Shown here piece by piece: positions 23,396 to 30,673 of a DNA stretch of 64,000 bases. Made by a program: the position numbers and the translations under genes. The notes under the pieces are model-generated. The model ran no database searches and was not told the origin of the DNA. It was given only the letters and a program-made list of their open reading frames with translations. Location: contig NZ_LMNV01000005.1 of NCBI RefSeq assembly GCF_001423105.1, positions 259,019 to 323,018 on the forward strand, in the 5' to 3' direction. Numbering within the stretch: the first letter of the stretch is position 1; every line of letters starts with the position of its first letter. This stretch comes from Frondihabitans sp. Leaf304. Its GTDB lineage: Bacteria; Actinomycetota; Actinomycetes; Actinomycetales; Microbacteriaceae.

Positions 23396-24942
23396 GGCTC
23401 GACGGAATGCGCACCTACGACGACTCCGAGGTCGTCGACGCCGTCGTGATCGGCACCGGTGCCGGCGGGGCGCCGATCCTCGCTTCGCTCGCCTCGCGCG
23501 GGCTCCGAGTCGTCGCCCTCGAGGCGGGCGCCAACTTCGACGCGTCGAAGTACACCTCCGATGAGACCGAGGCGGTCGCCATCAACTGGATGGAGGAGCG
23601 CCTCAGCGACGGCGAGAACCCGACCGCGTTCGGGCAGAACAACAGCGGCAAGGGCGTCGGCGGCTCCACGTTGCACTGGGGAGCGTTCACGCCCCGGCCC
23701 GACGCCCGCGATCTCAAGCTCAAGACCGACTCCGGCCTGGGCGAAGACTGGCCCATCGACCCCGACGAGCTGACCGGCTACATCGAGAAGGTCGAGAAGT
23801 TCGTCGGTGTCGCCGGCCCCGCGCACTATCCGTGGGATCCCACCCGCCGCTACGACCTGCCGCCGGTCGCGCGGAACGCGTCGTCCGACATGATGATCCG
23901 CGGTTGCGAGGCCGTCGGCATCACCGCCACCGACGGGCCCGCCGCCCTCGTCACACGCGACTGGCATCAGCCCGAACACGGTGTGCGACCCGCCTGCGCC
24001 AACTGCGGAAGCTGTCACCAGGGCTGCCGCTCGGGCGCCAAAGTCAGCATGGACACCACGTATCTGCCGCTCGCCGTCGCGAAGGGTGCCGAGATCCGCG
24101 CCGATTCGATGGTGCACGGGATCGAGCTCGATGCGTCCGGGCGCGTGTCCGCCGTGGTCTACACGCGCAATGGCATCGAGCACCGCCAGCGCACGAAGGC
24201 GCTCTTCCTCTGTGCCGGAGGGGTCGAGACGCCTCGACTGCTGCTGCACACCGGCCTCGCCAACTCGAGCGACCAGGTCGGCCGCAATTACATGGCGCAC
24301 GGCGCGACGCAGGTGTGGGGCAAATTCCCCACCGAGATGCGCAGCCACCGCGGCTACCCGTCGTCGATCATCACCGAAGACACCGTGAGGCCGGCCGACG
24401 CCGACTTCGCCGGGGGCTACCTCATTCAGAGCCTCGGCGTCGTACCGCTGACCCTGTCGACGACCCTCGCGCGTGGCGGCGGGCTGTGGGGCCGCGACAT
24501 GGTCGACATGATGGACTCCTACCGGTACATGGCCGGCGTGGGCATCAACGCCGAGTGCCTGCCGCACGAAGACAACCGGCTCACTCTCACCGACGAGCTC
24601 GACGACTTCGGCATTCCGAAGGCGCGCATCTCGTTCACCGCGCACGACAACGAAGACGCGATCGAGAAGCACGCGATCCGCACCATGACCTCGATCGTCG
24701 AAGCCGCCGGCGCCACGTCGACGACCGTGCTGGCGCGCACCGCCCACACGATCGGCACCGCGCGCATGGGCACGTCGGCCGACAGCGCCGTGGTCGACGC
24801 CGACGGGCGCAGCTTCGACATTCCGAACCTGTGGATCGCCGACAACTCGGTGTTCCCGAGCGCCGTCATCGCGAACCCGGCGCTGGCGATCATGGCCCTG
24901 GCGCTGCGGACGGCCGATCGCTTCGTCGCTGCGGGGGCGTAA
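23392..24942 (+). CDS. GMC-family oxidoreductase (gluconate 2-dehydrogenase large-subunit type)
   Basis: A 516-residue FAD enzyme. The ADP-binding motif is VVIGTGAGGAPILASLASRG (about 17-36). NNSGKGVGGSTLHWGAF is the second FAD signature of the membrane-type GMC dehydrogenases. A four-Cys patch CANCGSCHQGC (202-212) is present. The C-terminus has the catalytic-His region RTAHTIGTARMG and NLWIADNSVFPSAVI. This branch oxidises sugars or sugar acids (gluconate, 2-ketogluconate, sorbose) and passes electrons to a cytochrome subunit, which I do not find nearby. It follows the fusion gene with a 4-base overlap. Gluconokinase 4.5 kb upstream may be metabolically related. Confidence 0.88.
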   Translation: MRLDGMRTYDDSEVVDAVVIGTGAGGAPILASLASRGLRVVALEAGANFDASKYTSDETEAVAINWMEERLSDGENPTAFGQNNSGKGVGGSTLHWGAFTPRPDARDLKLKTDSGLGEDWPIDPDELTGYIEKVEKFVGVAGPAHYPWDPTRRYDLPPVARNASSDMMIRGCEAVGITATDGPAALVTRDWHQPEHGVRPACANCGSCHQGCRSGAKVSMDTTYLPLAVAKGAEIRADSMVHGIELDASGRVSAVVYTRNGIEHRQRTKALFLCAGGVETPRLLLHTGLANSSDQVGRNYMAHGATQVWGKFPTEMRSHRGYPSSIITEDTVRPADADFAGGYLIQSLGVVPLTLSTTLARGGGLWGRDMVDMMDSYRYMAGVGINAECLPHEDNRLTLTDELDDFGIPKARISFTAHDNEDAIEKHAIRTMTSIVEAAGATSTTVLARTAHTIGTARMGTSADSAVVDADGRSFDIPNLWIADNSVFPSAVIANPALAIMALALRTADRFVAAGA

Positions 24943-24955
24943 CCGCCCGTTACCG

Positions 24956-25011
24956 CCCACAATGCGGACTCCGCACCACGCTCATCTGTGGTGCCGAGTC
25001 CGCATCGTGGG
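24956..25011. repeat. Long inverted repeat after the GMC gene
   Basis: Arms 24956-24979 and 24988-25011 pair at 22 of 24 positions around an 8-base loop: the longest stem in the window. Candidate terminator, no T-run. Confidence 0.85.
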
Positions 25012-25153
25012 CTTCAGCGGCGGCGGCGGGGCGGAGCCCCGGATCCTGGTATCTTCGGTCAACGCCTCCGATCACGAGCGTCGACCCGTCGCTCGGGGGT
25101 GGGTCTGAGCGGCGCGAACACAGCCAGGCCCACGCCGAAAGACGACCCGACCG

Positions 25154-27106
25154 ATGAAGAAATCCCGGGCTCTCGCCCTCAAGGCGGTCGCTGTTCCGGC
25201 CGTCGTCCTGATCAGTATGGGAGGCGGCCTGCTGGTCAGCGCGCCCGCCCTGGCTGCAGGCACGAACACGACGGCGCCTGCGGCCGCCGCGGCGACATCA
25301 GCGCCTGCGACCGCCGCCCCGACGCCAGCCGCAGCGCCAGCACCGACCGCGACAGCCACCCCGATGGCCTCAGCCGCGCCCACCCCGGCCACCAAGCTCC
25401 CCACCGACCTCACGGTGACGTCGCCCGCGGGCATCTCGGACGACTACGACTCCGACGACGCCATCGTCGTCGACAGCCGCACCGTCGTCTTTGCCGGCAA
25501 GGCCCCCGTCGGCGCGAAAATCGCCATCACCGACATCGACGACAACGACCTCGGCACCGCCGTCAGTGACTCGGCGGGCAAATGGACGGTCTCGGTCACC
25601 TACGCCGACGACCTCGCCTACAACCAGTACGTCTTCATCGATGGCACGTCGCGCAGGGGCGGCGAGCTCACGTCGTACTTCGCGAACCTCAACCTGCCCG
25701 CTGCCTCGAGCGTCACTCCCGTGATCACCTCGCCCGCAGACGGCGAGAGCCTGGCCGTAGCCCCGGCGCCGTTCAATGAGGGCGCGCTCGTGACCTTCAC
25801 CGGAACGGCCACCCCCGGCGACTACGTCTCCGTGACACCGGTCGACGGCGACGCCGACGAGTCCTTCACGTTCCCCGTGCTCGTGAAGAAAGACGGCACC
25901 TGGTCGCAGTCGATCCTCTCGCCCTACGGCACGAAGGCGTTCACCGCGGGTGCCCAGGCCTTCGACGTCGACGGTCAGGGAATCACCTACCCGTCCGATC
26001 CCTCGGCCACGGTCTCCGTCGACCTCACCACGCCGGCCGGTTTCATCGCCGCACCGCGCATCACGAGCCCGTCCGATCCCGATTCGCTCTTCTCGTCGTC
26101 TGAGGGCGAGGTGACCTACTCGGGATCGTCCGTCCCCGTCGAATCGGCCGCAAAGGCCCCGCTTCTCGAGACACAGTCCGGTTCGTCGACAACGACCGAA
26201 GGATCCGCCACGGCCGCCACCGCAGCCGACACTCTGGGGCGGGTCAAGGCCGCTGCGGCAGCCCGCGGCATCACCGTCTCGGCGGAGTCTCTCGCCGCTG
26301 ATGCAGCCGTCCCCGTCGAGGCCTCGGCGGTTGCCTCCGCTGCGGCTGCTGCCGGAGATGCGACGGCCGACGCTCCCGCCGCCTCGGGTGACGGCGACGC
26401 TGCTGCCCAAGCGCCCGCTGCCGAAGCGCCCGCTGCCGAAGCGCCCGCTGCCGAAGCGCCCGCTGCCGAAGCGCCCGCCGCCGGAGACGAACTGACCTAC
26501 CCCGGCCCCGGCGTCGTCCTGACCCCGGCGCAGGCGAAGCTCCTTCTCGACGAGTTCGACGAGATCGTCGCCGGCAGTGGCATTCAGGTCAAGGGCCAGC
26601 CCGACCCCACCGAGCCGGGCAAGCTGCTGGTGACCGTGTCGGGCACCGGAACCGCTGGCCAGGGCATCCAGCTCTACGCCGCGAAGCCGTCGGTCGCCTA
26701 CCCGTACTTCCAGGGTCTCTACCCCGACTACTTCGCGCAGAGCTTCCTGTTGCCGAACGTGCCCGAGTCGACCGTTCCGGCCTATGACGGCAGCGTGACG
26801 GTCGGTGCCGACGGGAAGTGGTCGACGACGCTCGCACTCGCCAAGGGCGCGTACTTCGTGACGGCGTTCGCTGTCGACAAGGCCGATCCGGCCGCGTTGC
26901 GGTACTCGGCTGCCGGAGACGTCATCGCGATCAACCTGACCGGCACGCCCGCCGTTGCCGTTGCCGCGGCCACGCCCGGCACCCAGCTCGCATTCACCGG
27001 CTCCGACGTCGAGGGCTCGCTCTGGGCAGCGCTCGCGTTGCTCGGCGGTGGCGTTGCCGCGATGCTCGCCGCGTCGGTTCGTCGCCGGGGTCGCTCGATC
27101 CGCTGA
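25154..27106 (+). CDS. Cell-surface protein with Ig-like repeats and LAFTG sorting signal
   Basis: A 650-residue secreted, wall-anchored protein. It has a signal peptide at residues 1-35 (basic start, hydrophobic core VPAVVLISMGGGLLVSAPA) and then an Ala/Pro/Thr stalk. Two or more beta-rich Ig-like modules follow, around PTDLTVTSPAGISDD and SSVTPVITSPADGESL. An Ala/Glu/Pro repeat (PAAEA x4 or more) occupies about 415-440, then another beta module. The C-terminus is LAFTGSDVEG, a 20-residue hydrophobic segment and RRRGRS: a sortase substrate of the LAxTG class (sortase E type in actinobacteria). Ligand unknown. No sortase gene is in the window. Confidence 0.85.
   Translation: MKKSRALALKAVAVPAVVLISMGGGLLVSAPALAAGTNTTAPAAAAATSAPATAAPTPAAAPAPTATATPMASAAPTPATKLPTDLTVTSPAGISDDYDSDDAIVVDSRTVVFAGKAPVGAKIAITDIDDNDLGTAVSDSAGKWTVSVTYADDLAYNQYVFIDGTSRRGGELTSYFANLNLPAASSVTPVITSPADGESLAVAPAPFNEGALVTFTGTATPGDYVSVTPVDGDADESFTFPVLVKKDGTWSQSILSPYGTKAFTAGAQAFDVDGQGITYPSDPSATVSVDLTTPAGFIAAPRITSPSDPDSLFSSSEGEVTYSGSSVPVESAAKAPLLETQSGSSTTTEGSATAATAADTLGRVKAAAAARGITVSAESLAADAAVPVEASAVASAAAAAGDATADAPAASGDGDAAAQAPAAEAPAAEAPAAEAPAAEAPAAGDELTYPGPGVVLTPAQAKLLLDEFDEIVAGSGIQVKGQPDPTEPGKLLVTVSGTGTAGQGIQLYAAKPSVAYPYFQGLYPDYFAQSFLLPNVPESTVPAYDGSVTVGADGKWSTTLALAKGAYFVTAFAVDKADPAALRYSAAGDVIAINLTGTPAVAVAAATPGTQLAFTGSDVEGSLWAALALLGGGVAAMLAASVRRRGRSIR
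26411..26470 (+). repeat. Four perfect 15-bp tandem repeats inside the surface-protein gene
   Basis: The unit GCGCCCGCTGCCGAA (encoding AlaProAlaAlaGlu) is repeated four times exactly, with a degenerate fifth. Perfect identity at the DNA level suggests recent slippage expansion and likely length variation between strains. Confidence 0.9.
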
Positions 27107-27130
27107 CTCGGCAGGGCCCGGAGCCCGACC

Positions 27131-27180
27131 GCAAAAACGTCACCCGACCGCGAATAAACGCGGTCCGGTGACGTTTTTGC
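27131..27180. terminator. Bidirectional terminator-like palindrome
   Basis: Arms 27131-27152 and 27159-27180 pair at 21 of 22 positions with a 6-base loop; both outer edges carry runs of five A or T. Placed between the surface-protein gene and the convergent small gene at 27237-27422, it could stop both. Confidence 0.8.
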
Positions 27181-27236
27181 GTTCGTTGGTGGCGGAGCGT
27201 AGCCCCGGACCGCGTCCGGCAACGACCGGCGCCGCG

Positions 27237-27422
27237 TCAGCTCGTGCGCGGCGCCTTGCCGGGGACGACCTTCGCCGTGTCGGCCACGTCGATGCGAGTC
27301 GTGCCGTCGGGGGCCTCCGATTTCGTGATGCGCGGCGCGGCATCGCTCTCGTCGGATTTGGGCGCCCGCGTCAGCTGGTCGTGACGCTTCTCGTCGAAGG
27401 TCATCTCGTCGTCGGAAGTCAT
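27237..27422 (-). CDS. Small hypothetical protein (61 aa)
   Basis: A highly charged, probably disordered 61-residue protein of unknown function (Asp/Glu/Lys/Thr-rich; begins MTSDDEMTFDEKRHDQL). It is supported as a gene by the -10-like TAACGT six bases before the ATG on the minus strand. The terminator-like palindrome past its 3' end is a second support. It is divergent from the TetR gene, whose promoter it shares back to back, so it might be a TetR target. Confidence 0.6.
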   Translation of the reverse strand: MTSDDEMTFDEKRHDQLTRAPKSDESDAAPRITKSEAPDGTTRIDVADTAKVVPGKAPRTS

Positions 27423-27428
27423 GCCTCG

Positions 27429-27434
27429 ACGTTA
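27429..27434 (-). promoter_or_regulatory. -10 box TAACGT of a leaderless promoter
   Basis: On the minus strand TAACGT ends 6 bases before the ATG at 27422. Confidence 0.45.
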
Positions 27435-27482
27435 CGCCGCGGTGCCCCAGAACGGGGCATATCGCCGGAACCCCGGCCCTGG

Positions 27483-27488
27483 TTATCT
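27483..27488 (+). promoter_or_regulatory. -10 box TTATCT of a leaderless promoter
   Basis: TTATCT ends 7 bases before the GTG at 27496. The gap to the divergent small gene is only 73 bases. Confidence 0.5.
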
Positions 27489-27495
27489 GGTTCTC

Positions 27496-28143
27496 GTGCC
27501 AGAACTTTCCACCCCCTCGCCTTCCTTCGTCGACCCCCTCAACGCCGCCACCGAACTGCGCATCGCGATCATCCACGCCGCGATGGAGGTCTTCCGGGTC
27601 ACCACGTTCCACGAAGCCTCCCTCGAGGTCGTCGCAGAGGCCGCGGGGTTGCCGCTCGAGAGGGTTCAGTCGCAGTTCCCGACCTGGGACAGCCTCGTGC
27701 TCTCGACAGTCGACCGGTGGAACGCCGAGCGGATGGCGCCGCTGCGGGGCGTCTCGGCTTCGCACGGGACGGTCGCGTTCCTCCGCGGCATCGTTCAGGC
27801 CAACATCGACGACCCCGCGCTGATGCGGCTTCTCACGTCGCTCCTCGGCATTGCCGCAACTCCCGGGCACCCGATGGCGCCGCTACTCCATCAGGACTGG
27901 CACCGCTTCCACAGCATGGTGCAGGCGAGCCTGGCCCGCGACGTCGAGATGGGTCGTGAACCCGAGACGATGGATCCTACGCGCGGAGCTGAACAGCTCA
28001 TCGCGCTCTACGAGGGGTTGCAGTTGCAGTCGATGGTGCGGCCCCGCATGGATCTGCTTGACGCCTACGACCGTGCCGTCACGCGGCTCCGCCACGGGTG
28101 GAAGCGCGCGTACGTCGCGCCGGTCTGGAACCTCGACTCCTGA
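27496..28143 (+). CDS. TetR-family transcriptional regulator
   Basis: A 215-residue regulator. Residues about 18-65 are the TetR HTH: LRIAIIHAAMEVFRVTTF, then ASLEVVAEAAGLPLERVQSQF, where the usual YYHF has become SQFPTW. The C-terminal helical ligand domain ends with LYEGLQLQSMVRPRMDLLDAYDRAV, the form found in C-terminal-domain family TetR_C_6-like regulators. Ligand and targets unknown; the divergent small gene is the obvious candidate target. The GTG at 27496 is chosen over the ATG at 27421 because the -10-like box lies between them. Confidence 0.85.
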   Translation: MPELSTPSPSFVDPLNAATELRIAIIHAAMEVFRVTTFHEASLEVVAEAAGLPLERVQSQFPTWDSLVLSTVDRWNAERMAPLRGVSASHGTVAFLRGIVQANIDDPALMRLLTSLLGIAATPGHPMAPLLHQDWHRFHSMVQASLARDVEMGREPETMDPTRGAEQLIALYEGLQLQSMVRPRMDLLDAYDRAVTRLRHGWKRAYVAPVWNLDS

Positions 28144-28179
28144 CGAAGGCCCAGTCGGGTCAGCTGGGTCACGTCAGGC

Positions 28180-28212
28180 GGGTCGGGTCGGGTCGGGTCG
28201 GGTCGGGTCGGG
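28180..28212 (+). repeat. GGGTC tandem repeat, possible G-quadruplex
   Basis: Six consecutive GGGTC units plus a final GGG, just after the TetR stop and before the convergent 60-residue gene. Seven G3 tracts with 2-base loops satisfy the usual quadruplex pattern on the plus strand. Confidence 0.85.
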
Positions 28213-28221
28213 CAGGTCGGG

Positions 28222-28404
28222 TCAGTCAAGTCGCGTCTCGAACCGCGAGTCGTCGTCGGCCACGACGACGCCCACGACGCGCGTGCCGGCGGGAACCTCA
28301 CGTTCGGCTACGGCCAATGCCCCCGCGCGCGTGCCAGCCGTGCCCTCGGCGTGGTGGACGCCGCCGATGTCGCCCTCGTAGAGCATGGTCGCTCGGTAAG
28401 TCAC
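28222..28404 (-). CDS. Small hypothetical protein (60 aa)
   Basis: A 60-residue protein not recognised. It begins VTYRATMLYEGDIGGVHHAE (GTG read as Met) and ends with a beta-strand-like VVGVVVADDDSRFETRLD, suggesting a small alpha/beta fold. The GTG at 28404 has AGGA nine bases upstream. A longer frame back to 28512 exists but its N-terminus has no coding character. The 264 bases from 28405 to the next gene show no further feature that I can support. Confidence 0.5.
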   Translation of the reverse strand: MTYRATMLYEGDIGGVHHAEGTAGTRAGALAVAEREVPAGTRVVGVVVADDDSRFETRLD

Positions 28405-28668
28405 GGTGATCCGTCCTGATCCGTCAAAGCGGGTTGGAGCACAACGGTAGGCCGACGCGATCGTGGTCGACCCAGGTCGTACCCCGTTCCGGGCGGGGCG
28501 ACTCGGCGACACCCGTTGTCGTCTGAAAGTCGGCTGCTCTCGACACCCGGATTGGGGGACAGCACGGTGTCCTCATTTCTGCCACTCTGGTGTCACACCC
28601 GCACCACGGCTCGGCCCCCATCCCGGGCAGAACCGTCTCGTCACTCGACATGATCGCTTGAACCTCCC

Positions 28669-29430
28669 ATGACCCGCGCATCCCACCTCCCCGCCTGGAT
28701 CCTCCAGGCTCTTTACCTGGCGGCCCGTCCGCTGCTGTTCATCCACTTCGTGATCTACTCGCACACGGTAAGCAAGGGGATCTTCCCCGACGGCGATCCT
28801 GCACCGGCTCGACCCGGGCCCGACCCGGTCCGCTTCCTCTTCGTCGGCGACATCGCGGTCAGTGGGTTCGGAGTTCTGCACGACGGGATGGCCGTTCCGG
28901 CGCAGGCAACGGCCTGCTTCGCTTCCGAGACCACCCGGGGTGCCTCCTGGCACGCGGTGGGCACGCCGAGTCTCCGGGCGGTCCGGGCCGAACGGCTCCT
29001 CCCGCAACTAGACGCCTTCGACGTCGCCGTCGTCATGCTCGGCATCCCCGACGTTCTGCTCATCACGCGCAGCACCGACTGGGGTGACGACCTCGAACGA
29101 CTCGTCGTAGCAATCCGCGCGCGCTACGGCTCCGACACCCGCGTCGTTCTCGCAGGCATCCCACCCATGCAGGATTTCCGGCCGATTGCCCCCGCCGGAC
29201 GTGCCGTCATCGCCGCCCAGATCGCCCGTCTCAACCGCGAATCGGAGCGGGTGGCGAGTGCGCTGGGCGCCGAGTTCGTCCCCTTTCCGTCGTGGCGCGT
29301 CAGCGAGATGCTCCACGAGCAGGTCTTTTCGTTCTCCACCATGCACCGCATGTGGGCTCAGGCGCTGGCCCCGGCCATGGTTCGGGCCGCCAGCCCCGCG
29401 CGTCCCGCCGCACCAGCGCCGCTCGTCTGA
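28669..29430 (+). CDS. SGNH/GDSL hydrolase-like protein lacking the block-I serine
   Basis: A 253-residue protein with the SGNH fold. After a hydrophobic N-terminal helix (LQALYLAARPLLFIHFVIY) comes RFLFVGDIAVSGFGV, which sits where block I (GDSxxxG) is expected, but Ile replaces the catalytic Ser. VVMLGIPDVLLI fills the block-III position, with Pro-Asp instead of Asn-Asp. The C-terminal MHRMWAQALAPAM retains the His but not the usual Asp three residues earlier. It may be a non-catalytic homologue or use a different residue. The message start is unclear, since no ribosome-binding site is seen. Confidence 0.65.
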   Translation: MTRASHLPAWILQALYLAARPLLFIHFVIYSHTVSKGIFPDGDPAPARPGPDPVRFLFVGDIAVSGFGVLHDGMAVPAQATACFASETTRGASWHAVGTPSLRAVRAERLLPQLDAFDVAVVMLGIPDVLLITRSTDWGDDLERLVVAIRARYGSDTRVVLAGIPPMQDFRPIAPAGRAVIAAQIARLNRESERVASALGAEFVPFPSWRVSEMLHEQVFSFSTMHRMWAQALAPAMVRAASPARPAAPAPLV

Positions 29431-29453
29431 GCTTCTAAGCCTCTCCCCAGGCC

Positions 29454-29515
29454 GGTGAGTGTCCACGATCTGCTGATGCAGCGTGCGTCAGACCAGCAGA
29501 TCGTGGACACTCACC
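29454..29515. terminator. Perfect 22-bp inverted repeat between convergent genes
   Basis: Arms 29454-29475 and 29494-29515 are exactly complementary over 22 bases with an 18-base loop. Convergent genes lie on both sides (28669-29430 plus and 29559-30497 minus), so it may act as a bidirectional terminator. Confidence 0.8.
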
Positions 29516-29558
29516 GCCCCCGGGGCGACAGAACAGCCACCCGGGGGCGACAGAAGAG

Positions 29559-30497
29559 TCAGGCCTGGGGCGCGACGTGCGACAGGATGTTCCGCCATGA
29601 CGCGACCAACGCCAGACGGCCGGCGCCCTGCACGCGGATCGTCGTGGCGTCGGGGATCCTGCTCTCGTACCAGTGCCCGTCGTCGACGGTCGCCACCGGG
29701 TCGTCGTCGCCGTAGACGAGCTGCACCGACGCGGTGATCGACCCGAGCGACTTCGCCCACGAGTCGTCGTGGATTGCGGCGAGGTCGGTGGCTACGCCGA
29801 TATCGCCCTGCAGCACGGCTTCCTCGAGCATCAGCTCCAGGCGTGACCGGAGCCCTTGCGCCTCGTAGCCCTCGAGGCCCGCGAGCGTGGGGTCGTCGTC
29901 GGCGATGCCGAGGTCGGCAAGGCGCCAGAGTGTCTGCCCGGCCGAGTCGCGGTCGACCGCGCGACCACCCGCGGTCGAGCGGTCTGCGACGGCGGCCGAG
30001 AGGGTCTCGATCGATGCGTTCGACTTAACGGGGAGGAACTCGAGGGGGTGGGATCCTCGGCTCTCGGGTTTCGACCGCTTGGGCGACGACGTGCCGACCA
30101 CGGTGACCCTGTCGACGAGGTCGGGGTGCCGGGCGGCGAACGCCAGCGCCACGCGACCGCCGGTGCCCCAGCCGACGACTCCGACGGCGCCGAAGTCGAC
30201 GCGCTGCGTCTCGTGCGCCTGGTCTTCGGAGCGGCGCACGTATTCGGCGATGTCGTCTGCGCGATGCTCGAACGTCGCCTCGGAGTCGCTGCTCAGCGGG
30301 TCGGAGACACCGTAGCCGGGGCGATCGAGCGAGAGCAGGTGCACGCCCCACGGGCCGGTGACGAGGGGATCAGGATCCAGCCCGCCCGCCCCCGGGGTGG
30401 GGTGGCAGAGCACCACGAGTCGCCGGGCACCGGGGTCGCCCGCCGCCGAGATGCCGATGCCACGGCCTGATTCGAGCACGAATTGTCTGTCAGCCAT
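29559..30497 (-). CDS. Alpha/beta hydrolase-fold protein with altered nucleophile elbow
   Basis: A 312-residue protein of the alpha/beta-hydrolase fold. The oxyanion region is VVLCHPTPGAGGLD, followed by LSLDRPGYGVSD. At the nucleophile elbow VVGWGTGGRVALAFAARHP the Ser of GxSxG is Gly, so normal serine hydrolase activity is not expected. The C-terminal VYGDDDPVATVDDGHWYES has the Asp position, but the final His is not in the usual GHxP context. It may be a pseudoenzyme or use the adjacent Thr. Monocistronic. Confidence 0.75.
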   Translation of the reverse strand: MADRQFVLESGRGIGISAAGDPGARRLVVLCHPTPGAGGLDPDPLVTGPWGVHLLSLDRPGYGVSDPLSSDSEATFEHRADDIAEYVRRSEDQAHETQRVDFGAVGVVGWGTGGRVALAFAARHPDLVDRVTVVGTSSPKRSKPESRGSHPLEFLPVKSNASIETLSAAVADRSTAGGRAVDRDSAGQTLWRLADLGIADDDPTLAGLEGYEAQGLRSRLELMLEEAVLQGDIGVATDLAAIHDDSWAKSLGSITASVQLVYGDDDPVATVDDGHWYESRIPDATTIRVQGAGRLALVASWRNILSHVAPQA

Positions 30498-30623
30498 GCC
30501 TCTAGGTCACCACGTTTGCCGTCGTTCGGTTCGGCTCGGCACGGCTTTGCGGCAAAGGCACCGTCTTTCGGCGGCGGTTTCGCCGAAAACCGGTCTCGAC
30601 GCCGTGAAGTGGCATCGCACACG

Positions 30624-30658
30624 ACGAACCCCCGCCGCAGTGAGCGACGGGGGTTCGT
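30624..30658 (-). terminator. Terminator-like hairpin downstream of the DEAD-box gene
   Basis: Arms 30624-30634 and 30648-30658 are perfectly complementary (ACGAACCCCCG and its complement) with a 13-base loop, 16 bases past the stop of the helicase gene. No long T-run follows. Confidence 0.65.
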
Positions 30659-30673
30659 TGAGGTGCGGGTGGG

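Noticed and set aside
28180-28212. CRISPR-like array
   Set aside because: A simple 5-base tandem repeat without spacers; no other repeat-spacer structure and no cas gene in the window.
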